Origin: Actimicrobium antarcticum
Lineage (GTDB): Bacteria > Pseudomonadota > Gammaproteobacteria > Burkholderiales > Burkholderiaceae_D
Reading direction: 5' to 3'
Length of the DNA stretch: 64,000 bases
Assembly (NCBI RefSeq): GCF_039536745.1
Contig: NZ_BAAAZE010000007.1
Location: forward strand, 62,001-126,000
Position 1 is the stretch's first letter. Each line of letters opens with the position of its first letter. Both the position numbers and the translations under genes were made by a program. The notes below the pieces were generated by a model that saw nothing but the letters and a program-made list of their open reading frames with translations, searched no databases and was not told the DNA's origin. Below, in pieces: positions 29,135 through 37,645 of this stretch.

Positions 29135-29172
29135 ATACTAGCTGTAGTTACTTCTTTAGCGCAACTATTTGT
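29135..29172 (-). promoter_or_regulatory. Promoter-like element of the RTX gene
   Basis: On the minus strand: TTGCGC (29164-29159), 18 bp, TAGTAT (29140-29135), about 105 bp before the start codon. The same arrangement precedes the secretion operon at 11225-11262, suggesting co-regulation. Confidence 0.55.
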
Positions 29173-29435
29173 CGATGAGAAACAATTCTTTTGATTACTT
29201 TTTTGCTTTGCACGAGTGCACGCTAAAAAGCCGTATGGTGGAAATGAAATGATTTGTGCTCTGTAACAACAAGCTGCGCACGGACTGGTTGGCGGGCCTG
29301 TTCGCGCCATCGACTCTGTCGCCAAAATTCAGGCAGAGTGGCGACGCCCAAGGTTCGCACCAGGAGCAATTGCGGTTCGGATGACGCCGCCGGCGGCTAA
29401 ACGATTGCTGCTTCGTGGCGCGGAGGCTGTGCGGG

Positions 29436-29471
29436 CCGGCGGGTGCAAATGGCGAGCCTTGCACCCGCCGG
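29436..29471 (-). terminator. Strong hairpin downstream of the SDR gene
   Basis: A perfect 13-bp stem (CCGGCGGGTGCAA with its complement) and a 10-base loop lie 39 bp past the SDR stop codon. There is no T-tract, so intrinsic termination is uncertain. Confidence 0.4.
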
Positions 29472-29509
29472 TCCACCCTGTCGTGGGAGCCGCAGGCCGC
29501 CAACGCTGA

Positions 29510-30577
29510 TTACGGAATCAGCCGCTCGGCACGCAACCTGGCGAATAAGTCAAAAAACGAGTCCTCGGTCGTTTGATAGCCAGTAAAACCGCGTTGCCGG
29601 CTGCGGGTCATGTCAGTCATGACTTCAATCGGTCGTCCCAGGTCAAGATCGGTATGCCATGCCGATGCCAGTCGATCGAGGTCGGGCTCGGCCAGTCCGT
29701 GGCGCTGTGCCATCGCGCGCCACAGGTCGTGGTCGCCCGCGATGGCTTGTTCCAGCGGGTGGATTGTGCCGTCGAAACCCGCGGCGTCGACACCAAACCA
29801 GTCGGCCAACCGGCCCCAGAGCCATTGCCAGCGAAACGAGTCGCCATTGACGATGTTGAACGCCGTGTCATGCGCGGACTCGGTCTCGGCTGCCCAGATC
29901 AGCTGAGCGGCCAGTTGCCGGGCATCGGTCACGTCGGACAGTCCTTCCCATTGAGCACGTGAACCGGGCCATTGAAACAGACGTCCGGTTTCCTTGCAGA
30001 GCGCGGCGTAGACCGCGAGCGTGGTGCCCATGTTCATCGCATTGCCGACCGCCTTGCCGATCACGGTATGCGGACGATGCACGTTCCAGCTGAAGCCATC
30101 GCGGGCGGCTGCGGCGAACAATTCATCTTCTTGTTCGTAATAAAAATTTTCGATCGGCAGGCGTGGCTGTTCCTCGCGCAACGGCGTTTCTGGCAGCGTT
30201 CCGGCGCTGGCGTAGGCCTCGAATGGTCCAAGATAGTGTTTCAGTCCGGTCACCAGCGAGACATGCAGCACGGATTTTTTGGGTGCCAGTGCGGCCAGCA
30301 CGTTGCGCACCATCGCGCCATTGACCCGGATGTTTTCGGCTTCGGTCGCCTGGCGCATCCACGCCGTGATGAAAACGTGGGTCGGTGCGATGTTGGCCAG
30401 CGCGGTGTCCAGGCTGGCCGGATCAAGCAGGTCGGCGGCGACCGGACGCAGGCCGGGCAAGGTGTCACGCGGATTGCGCGCCAGGCCATGCACGGTCCAG
30501 CCGCGGGCAATCAGTTCTGCTGCCAGGTTGCTGCCACCGATACCGCTCGCGCCGACTACCAATGCTGTTTTTTGCAT
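29510..30577 (-). CDS. PRISE-type short-chain dehydrogenase/reductase
   Basis: 355 residues from ATG 30577 (GGAG 8 bases upstream; the frame is open to a TTG at 30601). The NADP-binding Rossmann motif VVGASGIGGSNL is at the N-terminus, and NFYYEQEDEL is the active-site segment typical of the progesterone-5-beta-reductase/iridoid-synthase-like (PRISE) SDRs, with Tyr in place of the usual YxxxK layout. The bacterial family reduces enones; the natural substrate is unknown. It is divergent from a LysR regulator that probably controls it. Confidence 0.82.
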   Translation of the reverse strand: MQKTALVVGASGIGGSNLAAELIARGWTVHGLARNPRDTLPGLRPVAADLLDPASLDTALANIAPTHVFITAWMRQATEAENIRVNGAMVRNVLAALAPKKSVLHVSLVTGLKHYLGPFEAYASAGTLPETPLREEQPRLPIENFYYEQEDELFAAAARDGFSWNVHRPHTVIGKAVGNAMNMGTTLAVYAALCKETGRLFQWPGSRAQWEGLSDVTDARQLAAQLIWAAETESAHDTAFNIVNGDSFRWQWLWGRLADWFGVDAAGFDGTIHPLEQAIAGDHDLWRAMAQRHGLAEPDLDRLASAWHTDLDLGRPIEVMTDMTRSRQRGFTGYQTTEDSFFDLFARLRAERLIP

Positions 30578-30608
30578 GCTGTTTGCTCCGTCATTCGTCA
30601 AAGTAAAT

Positions 30609-30665
30609 AGTCTACTGGTGAATTATTCTGCGATAAACTACCGTTCTTTCCCCACTCAGTAGACT
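30609..30665. promoter_or_regulatory. Inverted repeat between SDR and LysR genes
   Basis: AGTCTACTG (30609-30617) and CAGTAGACT (30657-30665) are perfect inverted 9-mers centred in the divergent promoter region, a plausible LysR binding pair. The right half lies 12 bp before the regulator's ATG. Confidence 0.45.
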
Positions 30666-30676
30666 GAAAATCCCCA

Positions 30677-31591
30677 ATGGCCCAGACAGAGCAATTCACC
30701 GGCGTCGCCATTTTTGTTGCAGCGGCACGCGCTGGCAGCTTCACCGCTGCGGCGGAACGTCTGGGCATTACCAAATCTGCGGTCGGAAAAAGCATCGCCC
30801 GCCTCGAACAGCGGCTGTCGATCAAGCTGTTCCATCGCACCACCCGCAAAATTGCCCTGACCGTCGATGGCGCGGCGTACTTTGCCAGTTGCGCGACCGC
30901 GCTGGACGGCATCGCCGACGCCGAACTGGCGCTGCAAAACGGTCATCAGACCCCCAGCGGACGGCTGCGCATCGACATGCCGGCTGCCTTCGGACGCGGC
31001 GTGATATTGCCCATTCTGGCTGAACTCACGCAGGCCTATCCCGCTTTGACCCTGACCCTGACCTTCACCGACAACCTGATCGATCCGATCGAAGAAGGCA
31101 TCGACCTGTTGATCCGGTTTGGCGCGATCAAGGATTCCAGCGGACTGGTCGCCAAGCTGCTAAGCAGCCAGCGCCAGCTGATCTGCGCCTCGCCGCACTA
31201 CCTGGCCAGAAAAGGCGGTGCACCGCAATCGATTGCCGACCTGGACCGGTATGACTGCATCGTTGGTTACCGGCGCAATACGCCAATGACCTGGAGCGCG
31301 ATGGACGACCATGGCCAACCGATGCGCTTTGCGCCACCGTCGACGTACGAAGTCGGCGATGGCGATGCGGTGCTGGCGATGGCGCTGGCCGGCTGCGGGA
31401 TATGCCAACTGCCGTCGTTTCTGGTGCGCGAGCCATTACGCAGCGGCGCGCTGGTCAGCGTGCTGGATGCCGTGTCGACCTGCCAGACCGAGATCTATGC
31501 GGTGTGGCCGCAGACCCGGCATTTGCTACCGAAACTGCGCTGCGTAATCGATGTGCTGGAGATGAAGGGACGGGACGGCTTGCTGAGTTGA
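30677..31591 (+). CDS. LysR-family transcriptional regulator
   Basis: 304 residues. The N-terminal winged helix-turn-helix (about 10-65; GSFTAAAERLGITKSAVGKSI) is followed by a linker helix with RLSIKLFHRTTRKIALT, and by a periplasmic-binding-protein-like effector domain (about 90-300) of the CrgA type. Divergent from the SDR gene at 29510-30577, the likely target; the inverted repeat AGTCTACTG/CAGTAGACT lies between them. Inducer unknown. Confidence 0.92.
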   Translation: MAQTEQFTGVAIFVAAARAGSFTAAAERLGITKSAVGKSIARLEQRLSIKLFHRTTRKIALTVDGAAYFASCATALDGIADAELALQNGHQTPSGRLRIDMPAAFGRGVILPILAELTQAYPALTLTLTFTDNLIDPIEEGIDLLIRFGAIKDSSGLVAKLLSSQRQLICASPHYLARKGGAPQSIADLDRYDCIVGYRRNTPMTWSAMDDHGQPMRFAPPSTYEVGDGDAVLAMALAGCGICQLPSFLVREPLRSGALVSVLDAVSTCQTEIYAVWPQTRHLLPKLRCVIDVLEMKGRDGLLS

Positions 31592-31693
31592 GGATTTGGC
31601 ATGACTGCAGATCAGTCGCGCCTTGAATTCACCCGCACCATCCCCACGTTGACCGCTAGCAGTAACCACGATCAATCCCACTCCGAGGCAACA

Positions 31694-33607
31694 ATGACCA
31701 CAACCGAAAAGCAAACCCTTGGCTTTCAGACCGAAGTCACCCAGCTGCTGCAGCTGATGATCCACTCGCTGTACTCGAACAAGGAAATTTTCCTACGCGA
31801 GCTGATCTCGAATGCCTCCGACGCCGCTGACAAGCTGCGCTTTGAAGGCATCAACAATGCCGCGCTGTACGAAGAGGATTCCGAACTGAAAATCACGGTC
31901 GGTTTCGACAAGACGGCACGCACCATCACCATCGCCGACAACGGCATTGGCATGAGCCGCGAGGAGGCCATCGCCCATCTCGGCACAATTGCCAAATCAG
32001 GCACCAAGGATTTCTTTTCGCAGCTGTCGGGCGACCAGCAAAAAGACGCTGCCCTGATCGGGCAATTTGGCGTCGGTTTTTATTCTGGCTTTATTGTTGC
32101 CGACCGGATCACGGTGGATACGCGCCGTGCTGGCCTGCCAGCGTCCGAAGGCGTGCGCTGGGAATCCGAAGGCGCCGGCGACTTCACGGTCGAGGCCATC
32201 GACAAGCCACAGCGCGGCACCACCATCACGCTGCATTTGCGCGCCGACCAGGACGAGTTCCTGTCGGACTGGAAACTGAAATCGATCATCCGCAAATACT
32301 CGGACCATATTTCGCTGCCGATCCAGATGCAGAAAGAAGAATGGGACGAAGAGAAAAAAGAATCCGTCGTCACCACCGACGTCGAGACCATCAACCAGGC
32401 CAGTGCCCTGTGGGCCCGCAACCGCAACGAGATCACGCCGGAACAGTACGTCGAGTTCTACAAGCATGTCTCGCATGACTTCGAAGCGCCGCTGACCTAC
32501 ACGCATAACCGCGTCGAAGGTCGCAGCGAATACACGCAACTGCTCTACATTCCTGCGCGCGCGCCGTTCGACCTGTGGGATCGCAACAAACGCGGCGGCA
32601 TCAAGCTGTACGTCAAGCGCGTGTTCATCATGGACGATGCCGAGCAGCTGATGCCGGTGTACCTGCGCTTCACCAAGGGTGTGATTGATTCGAACGACTT
32701 GCCGCTGAATGTCTCGCGTGAATTGCTGCAGGAATCGCGCGACGTCAAGGTGATCCGTGAAGGTTCGACCAAGCGCGTGCTGTCGATGCTGGAAGAGCTG
32801 GCCAACAATGACGAGCAAGCCGAAAAAGACAAGTACGTCACCTTCTGGAACGAGTTCGGTCAGGTCCTGAAAGAAGGCATCGGCGAGGACGCGACCAACA
32901 AGGACCGCATCGCCAAGCTGCTGCGCTTCTCGTCGACGCAGACTGACGACAGTGCGCAAACCGTGTCGTTCGCCGATTACATCGGACGCATGAAAGAAGG
33001 CCAGGACAAGATCTATTACGCCACCGGTGAATCCTTCATCGCCGCCAAAAACAGCCCGCACCTCGAAATCTTCCGCAAGAAAGGCGTCGAAGTCCTGTTG
33101 ATGACGGATCGCGTGGATGAATGGATGCTGTCGTTCCTGACCGAGTTCGACGGCAAGGAACTGACCTCGGTGGCCAAGGGTGGACTGGATCTGGGCAAAC
33201 TCGAAGACGAAGCCGAGAAAAAGCAGCACGAAGAAACCGAAGTCCAGTACCACGACCTGGTCGCGAAAATGAAAACCGCGCTGAGCGACAAGGCCAAGGA
33301 TGTTCGGGTCACGTTCCGCCTGACCGATTCACCCGCCTGCCTGGTGGTCGACGAGAACGAACTGTCGGGCAACCTGATGCGCATGCTGAAGGCAGCCGGT
33401 CAAAGCGCGCCGGATTCGAAACCCATCCTTGAAATCAATCCGGATCATCCGCTGGTGCAGCGCCTGAAATACGAAGAAGCCAAGTTCGACGACTGGGCGA
33501 ATATCCTGTTCGACCAAGCCATGCTGGCTGAAGGCGGCGCGCTGACGGATCCGGCGGCGTTCGTGAAGCGGTTGAATGAGTTGTTGCTGGGGATGGCTAG
33601 TCGGTAA
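31694..33607 (+). CDS. htpG: Chaperone HtpG (Hsp90)
   Basis: 637 residues. The GHKL ATPase domain includes FLRELISNASDAADKLRF, DNGIGMSREE and the glycine-rich lid GQFGVGFYSGF. The middle and dimerisation domains follow in the usual order and full length. I set the start at ATG 31694, preceded by GAGG at a suitable distance; the frame is open 31 codons upstream but that part is not conserved in HtpG. It is a cytosolic, ATP-dependent protein-folding chaperone. The gene stands alone, with its own terminator at 33643-33678. Confidence 0.97.
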   Translation: MTTTEKQTLGFQTEVTQLLQLMIHSLYSNKEIFLRELISNASDAADKLRFEGINNAALYEEDSELKITVGFDKTARTITIADNGIGMSREEAIAHLGTIAKSGTKDFFSQLSGDQQKDAALIGQFGVGFYSGFIVADRITVDTRRAGLPASEGVRWESEGAGDFTVEAIDKPQRGTTITLHLRADQDEFLSDWKLKSIIRKYSDHISLPIQMQKEEWDEEKKESVVTTDVETINQASALWARNRNEITPEQYVEFYKHVSHDFEAPLTYTHNRVEGRSEYTQLLYIPARAPFDLWDRNKRGGIKLYVKRVFIMDDAEQLMPVYLRFTKGVIDSNDLPLNVSRELLQESRDVKVIREGSTKRVLSMLEELANNDEQAEKDKYVTFWNEFGQVLKEGIGEDATNKDRIAKLLRFSSTQTDDSAQTVSFADYIGRMKEGQDKIYYATGESFIAAKNSPHLEIFRKKGVEVLLMTDRVDEWMLSFLTEFDGKELTSVAKGGLDLGKLEDEAEKKQHEETEVQYHDLVAKMKTALSDKAKDVRVTFRLTDSPACLVVDENELSGNLMRMLKAAGQSAPDSKPILEINPDHPLVQRLKYEEAKFDDWANILFDQAMLAEGGALTDPAAFVKRLNELLLGMASR

Positions 33608-33642
33608 GACTGGCTGCCGGTAACAACCGGCGACGCTAAATA

Positions 33643-33678
33643 ATGGCGCAATCACTTTCGGGTGGCTGCGCCATTTTT
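33643..33678 (+). terminator. Intrinsic terminator of htpG
   Basis: An 8-bp stem ATGGCGCA/TGCGCCAT with a 16-base loop, followed by TTTTT. Confidence 0.7.
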
Positions 33679-33690
33679 GCGTCCGGGTAT

Positions 33691-34005
33691 CTACAACCCG
33701 TACTCCCGTTCCACCCGACAAATCCGTACCCGATACGTCGCATACCAGTCGTCCCGGCCACGTTGCTGTGCTACCAGATGCGCGGCGTTGTTCTTCCATG
33801 CGGCGATTGCCTCCAGCCCGGTCCAATAGGACACAGTGATGCCGACCGACTCCCGCGCCGATTCGATCCCGAGAAAGCCCGGTTGCTGTGCCGCCAGCGC
33901 CACCATCGCTTCAGCCATCTCATCGTAGGCCGGATTGGGTTCGGACAGCAGTGACGTGAAAATGACGGCGTAATAAGGCGTTGCGGGTGTCGTGGCGATG
34001 GGCAT
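33691..34005 (-). CDS. ABM-domain monooxygenase-like small protein
   Basis: 104 residues with the dimeric alpha/beta-barrel antibiotic-biosynthesis-monooxygenase fold: YYAVIFTSLL as strand 1, a helix with MAEAMVALAAQQPGFLGIES, then GITVSYWTGLEAIAAWK and the ending YRVRICRVERE. Many such proteins act as heme- or quinone-related monooxygenases or have no proven activity. Convergent with htpG. Substrate unknown. Confidence 0.8.
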   Translation of the reverse strand: MPIATTPATPYYAVIFTSLLSEPNPAYDEMAEAMVALAAQQPGFLGIESARESVGITVSYWTGLEAIAAWKNNAAHLVAQQRGRDDWYATYRVRICRVEREYGL

Positions 34006-34026
34006 GGCGGAATGGACGAAGTTGAT

Positions 34027-34623
34027 TTACCGCTTGAGCGCGGGACTCAGGTATTTTAGCTGGCCCCATCCCCGCCGGATGGATTCGTCGAGGTGACGCA
34101 TCTTGCCTTGCAGGGTGTAGACCGTCAGTGCGACCGGGAATGTTCCCGGTGCTTGTCCGACAAATATCCTGACGTCCATCGCCACGCCGTCCGACTTACC
34201 CACGAAATCGGTTTCGAAGCCCTGCAAGTTGCCATGGGTAGCCGGCTTGATCGCCAGGCTGCGACTGCGACCGGCATCCAGCCCAAAGTTCTGGCTGGCT
34301 TGCCGGATCGCCGAAGTTGCCACATCGGGCAGCATCGCTGGCGTGACCAGTAATTTTGGCCAGCTGGCATAGGTCATCACGGTTGGCGGATGGTAGGTCA
34401 ACGGGCTTTGCGCCGCGAAGGTTGTATGCCCGGAAATATTGGTTAGCTTTGCGTCCCACGGCGGCTGATTCTCTACCCAGATTTCCAGGCCTAGCTCAGG
34501 AACCTTGTGGATTTCCATTTCGCGCGGAGCCGGCTTTGCCAGCAGCACGGTTGGATGCGCCGCAATGATTGCTGCCATCACCGCGAAGCGCCGACGTGGT
34601 CGGGATGGTGCATGCATCGTCAT
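34027..34623 (-). CDS. Exported protein of unknown function
   Basis: About 198 residues from ATG 34623 (ATG 34617 is an alternative). The N-terminus is basic (PSRPRRR), then a hydrophobic stretch ending in an Ala-rich cleavage region, a likely signal peptide. The mature part is a mixed alpha/beta domain with repeated aromatic and Pro residues and no catalytic motif I recognise. The ATG overlaps the stop codon of the small membrane protein upstream (ATGA), so the two form an operon. Confidence 0.65.
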   Translation of the reverse strand: MTMHAPSRPRRRFAVMAAIIAAHPTVLLAKPAPREMEIHKVPELGLEIWVENQPPWDAKLTNISGHTTFAAQSPLTYHPPTVMTYASWPKLLVTPAMLPDVATSAIRQASQNFGLDAGRSRSLAIKPATHGNLQGFETDFVGKSDGVAMDVRIFVGQAPGTFPVALTVYTLQGKMRHLDESIRRGWGQLKYLSPALKR

Positions 34624-34823
34624 AACCCGCCCTTGCGCACAACCGCTGCGCCCATCCCGAGCAGCGTCAGTACAATGACCGCCAGCACGCTGTACCAGCG
34701 GCCACTGCGCGTGAACGCAATGCGCCAGTTCAGGCGACTCGCCAGCCAGCAAACGAGCCAGATCAGCGCATAGCTGACGAGAGCGCGGCCAAGCAGGTTG
34801 CCGAGGATGAAGGTTGATGGCAT
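34620..34823 (-). CDS. Small two-helix membrane protein
   Basis: 67 residues with two predicted membrane helices (about 12-30 and 44-60) separated by a basic loop. No family recognised. Translationally coupled to the exported protein gene downstream (34027-34623). Confidence 0.6.
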   Translation of the reverse strand: MPSTFILGNLLGRALVSYALIWLVCWLASRLNWRIAFTRSGRWYSVLAVIVLTLLGMGAAVVRKGGL

Positions 34824-35007
34824 GGGGTTTCTCTTGATGTTGGTTGGTTTATTAATGGACGATACTGGAGCTGCATTTCAGAACTCATAGGCTGGCTTTG
34901 TCTCTCTTTGTACAAAACCGGTAATTTGGTATGTAATCCCATTATCCTATCGTCGATTAATTAAAAAGAGTTATTCATTAAATTGATCAAAACGGTCTGT
35001 AAATGGT

Positions 35008-35041
35008 GACGCATGTTGGGCTTTGCAGCCCAACCTACCGG
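35008..35041 (+). repeat. REP element 3
   Basis: GACGCATGTTGGGC, TTTG loop, GCAGCCCAACCTACCGG. It lies just downstream of the immunity-like gene cluster. Confidence 0.75.
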
Positions 35042-35081
35042 TTTTCAATTAACAAACGTAAGTTACCGGCGCCACCTGACA

Positions 35082-35444
35082 CTAAAATCCTGTGCCAACA
35101 GAAAACCATATATGTTCTAGTTTCGGAAGTAACACCCCGAAATGAGAATCCCAGTTACTGCATAACCATTGCTTATCTATGCACTTTCCAGGTCCTTTAA
35201 AAAGAGCCTCTTCTGGAAAATAACCAAGAGGAACACCTGCAATATCATTTGAAATTCCATAAATTTCATAAGCTATTCCATATCGGTAGGATGAACAAAT
35301 TATTGCTATCGCATCCTCCTTTCGGCAACCAAATACTTTCAGGTCCTCCGAGAACGCTATGAATATTCCATTCCAGAAAATATCATCTTGCCATTGTTCA
35401 GCGCTTATCCAATCAAAATTGGATGTAGAAAAATTTAATTTCAT
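35082..35444 (-). CDS. Unrecognised small protein, candidate immunity protein 3
   Basis: 120 residues from ATG 35444, one base after the stop codon of the preceding gene (TGAAATG). A soluble, aromatic-rich and acidic protein with no signal peptide, from notably AT-rich DNA compared with surrounding genes. The position at the end of a toxin operon, small size and composition suit an orphan immunity gene, but I do not recognise the family. Confidence 0.55.
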   Translation of the reverse strand: MKLNFSTSNFDWISAEQWQDDIFWNGIFIAFSEDLKVFGCRKEDAIAIICSSYRYGIAYEIYGISNDIAGVPLGYFPEEALFKGPGKCIDKQWLCSNWDSHFGVLLPKLEHIWFSVGTGF

Positions 35445-35445
35445 T

Positions 35446-35790
35446 TCACACTTTTTCAAAAGGAAGTTTTTTTATGGATCTTTTCCTTCCAACATAAACG
35501 TCATGCAGATTAGACTCTGAATAAATGTACTTGTACCAGTTTTCGATAAGCCATGAAGTTCCCAATTGATCGCCCTTATCCATTGAAGCAATTGGCACAA
35601 AACCTATTCTGGTTCCACTTTCGTATCCCGCGGTAACGAAAAATTCAAACACTGCATAGTCTGAACTTGAAGGACACATCATGATTTCGACCACACGCTC
35701 TCCGGCGAAAAAATCGCAAGGATGAAATCTAAGACACGTACCAACTTTTAAATATTCATCCTTTAAATCTATCAGTCGTTGCCATTTCAT
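35446..35790 (-). CDS. Unrecognised small protein, candidate immunity protein 2
   Basis: 114 residues from ATG 35790 (MKWQRLIDLK). Predicted soluble, with conserved-looking aromatic/Gly segments (FFAGERVVEIM, GYESGTRIGFVP, SWLIENWYKYI). AT-rich and in tight tandem with the next gene. Two REPs separate it from the toxin's cognate-like immunity gene, which suggests a modular immunity array. Similarity to Imm45-type proteins is possible but I cannot confirm it. Confidence 0.55.
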   Translation of the reverse strand: MKWQRLIDLKDEYLKVGTCLRFHPCDFFAGERVVEIMMCPSSSDYAVFEFFVTAGYESGTRIGFVPIASMDKGDQLGTSWLIENWYKYIYSESNLHDVYVGRKRSIKKLPFEKV

Positions 35791-35800
35791 ATTATTAGTC

Positions 35801-35831
35801 CGGTTGGGCTGCGAAGCCCAACATGCGTCAA
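35801..35831 (-). repeat. REP element 4
   Basis: Inverted partner of REP 5 (35872-35908), forming a pair between two immunity-like genes. Confidence 0.75.
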
Positions 35832-35871
35832 CCACCCTGCCCGACCTGCGGCAACTGAGGTCGCACCGCAA

Positions 35872-35908
35872 CTTGACGCACGTTGGGCTTTGCAGCCCAA
35901 CCTACCGG
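35872..35908 (+). repeat. REP element 5
   Basis: CTTGACGCACGTTGGGC, TTTG loop, GCAGCCCAACCTACCGG; canonical orientation. Confidence 0.75.
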
Positions 35909-35970
35909 ACCAGATGAAATATATCCTGAAATTTTATTGTCCACTCCTGAGGTGGAAGCGATTCCTCGTC

Positions 35971-36348
35971 CTAATCATCATCTTCGTCCTCATCGAATCG
36001 AGGAAGAATGAAACTTTCAATTTTAATGGGATCGATAACCAGTTCCACACCTGGATTTTTTACAGTAATGTCATGTATATAAATCAAATCTCCGTTTGCA
36101 TATAAAGCCCAATAACAAAGTGCCGTATTTACATGCATTTTATTAATATCGGTAACCAGCATGCATTTTTTCACTTTTCCTTCATAAAGAAAGGTGAGCG
36201 CAGTCCGCCATTGTCGCCTGTAGTCCTCGAGCCCCCACAGGTCAGTCATCAAAGGACAGTTTTCAAGATAGCCATTCATTTCAATTTCGCATCTTGGCAA
36301 ATCGTCACTGTAATTTACCCCATCTACTGCAGTAATATTAAAAGTCAT
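35971..36348 (-). CDS. CdiI-like immunity protein paired with the Ntox21-like toxin
   Basis: 125 residues, acidic tail (DEDEDDD). The segment WGLEDYRRQWRTAL, followed by a Cys-Met-Leu-Val-Thr-Asp strand and YWALYANGDLIYIHD, resembles the immunity proteins of E. coli NC101-type CdiA toxins (CdiI_4 family), as I remember them. The start ATG lies one base after the toxin stop codon, the usual toxin-immunity coupling. It should bind and block the C-terminal tRNase domain of the upstream gene product. Confidence 0.65.
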   Translation of the reverse strand: MTFNITAVDGVNYSDDLPRCEIEMNGYLENCPLMTDLWGLEDYRRQWRTALTFLYEGKVKKCMLVTDINKMHVNTALCYWALYANGDLIYIHDITVKNPGVELVIDPIKIESFILPRFDEDEDDD

Positions 36349-36349
36349 T

Positions 36350-37645
36350 TCAGTCCTTTATTACTTTCAACTCACCATCCAACGTAGCAATCCGCTGGCC
36401 TTTTTTATTTACAAGCTTCCACACTCCCCCATTGTGGCCGTCGACGTCGGGACTAATAAAATTTTTTCCATTACCGAATACTTTCTGTCCATGAGGATTA
36501 AACGGCGGGTCTTTTATCAATCGGTCATATCCAAGCTTCGCAGCATCCTCAGCGTTAGCTTTACGCAGCCGATTAATAGTGCACTTCGCGTTATGCGCCC
36601 AAACCCCACCCGCCCCGACAAAATAACCGTCGGTCCCCGCAACACTAAAGTTGTACACCTGCAGCGGCAGCGCTACCGCATCATTGCGCAACACCAGCGC
36701 ATCGCCGCGCTGGCCTGCGATGACGTCGTCGTCGGTGATATGGCGGGCTTCGGTCCAGCCTTTGCCCTGCACCCACAGCGGGTGTTCGTCCGTCAGCTTG
36801 AAGGTGTCGAACTCGGTTTGCAGCAGGCGGTAGCTCGGGGCGATGCGGCCGAAGGTGCGGGTGACGGCTTGCGGTCGGTCGGCGTAGCTGCGCTCGTGGC
36901 GCGAGGCGACTTGCCGGCCGATGGTGATCTGCTCGATCGGGAGCAGACCTTGCGACGTCCGCACCAAGGTGCCGGCGGCGAAGCTGGCGCAGCCGAAGTC
37001 ATGCTTGACCGCTGCGACTGCCTCTGAAAGCTTGCCGGCATATTTAGTCAGGCGCGTGGCCAGCTTGAGCATGATGGCGGGGCTGACGTAGGTGCCGATG
37101 ACCTTGCCGAGGTCGTAAGCGCCACATTGCGTAGCGCGGGTGATGACGTCGACGGCTTCCTGGCCGAGCAGTTCGGCCAGTTTCAGCAGGGTGCCTTTGG
37201 GATCGGCGTAAAAGGCTTTGCCGAGGTCGATCAAACCGAGTATGACGTCGTCGAGATTGCCGATCAGGCTGAGCAAGTCAGTGATCTGGTCTTTCAATCC
37301 GGTCAGCAAACCCTTGACGAATTCATAGCCGTAGACCAGTCCGGCTTTGACATCATTCCATGCACTGCCCCATAAACCCTGGTCGGCATCGCTGGCACCT
37401 TTGTTGTCGGCACTGGCAGATGTTTGGTCGCAAACATCTTCGATGAATCGGCAATGGTTTTCTTCAGCCCAGACTTGTTTGGCTTCCTTGCTGGCGAAGC
37501 AGACCGGAGGCGGATTACAGATTTGCCAGACCGGCGTGGCGGCCTGCGCCAGAGGTGACAAACCCTGGGTCGCGCTGATCACGACAAGCAGTAGGAAGGC
37601 GACAAAGCGCTGCAAGGATGTATGCCGCAAGAACATCAGAAGCAT
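36350..37645 (-). CDS. Secreted polymorphic toxin: signal peptide, HINT domain, Ntox21-like tRNase tail
   Basis: 431 residues. A signal peptide (about 1-35, cleavage after AQA) is followed by a Cys-containing segment (43-72), a helical region (95-215), a HINT autoprocessing domain (Cys219 in GCASFAAGT, TDEHPLWV at 285-292, the terminal His-Asn at 351-352), and a toxin tail (about 354-431). The tail carries KDPPFNPHGQKVF and ISPDVDGHNGGVWK, hallmarks of the Ntox21 domain of E. coli NC101 CdiA, a BECR-fold tRNase. HINT cleavage would release the tail. The frame overlaps the TadE-like gene by 10 bp, with GGAG five bases before the ATG. Confidence 0.82.
   Translation of the reverse strand: MLLMFLRHTSLQRFVAFLLLVVISATQGLSPLAQAATPVWQICNPPPVCFASKEAKQVWAEENHCRFIEDVCDQTSASADNKGASDADQGLWGSAWNDVKAGLVYGYEFVKGLLTGLKDQITDLLSLIGNLDDVILGLIDLGKAFYADPKGTLLKLAELLGQEAVDVITRATQCGAYDLGKVIGTYVSPAIMLKLATRLTKYAGKLSEAVAAVKHDFGCASFAAGTLVRTSQGLLPIEQITIGRQVASRHERSYADRPQAVTRTFGRIAPSYRLLQTEFDTFKLTDEHPLWVQGKGWTEARHITDDDVIAGQRGDALVLRNDAVALPLQVYNFSVAGTDGYFVGAGGVWAHNAKCTINRLRKANAEDAAKLGYDRLIKDPPFNPHGQKVFGNGKNFISPDVDGHNGGVWKLVNKKGQRIATLDGELKVIKD

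Larger units (their letters stand above)
29026..29509. other. Upstream region of the RTX gene
   Basis: AT-richer than its surroundings from 29090 to 29250. It holds the promoter-like element at 29135-29172, a degenerate dispersed repeat around 29297-29353 and a strong hairpin at 29436-29471. No gene was seen. Confidence 0.6.
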
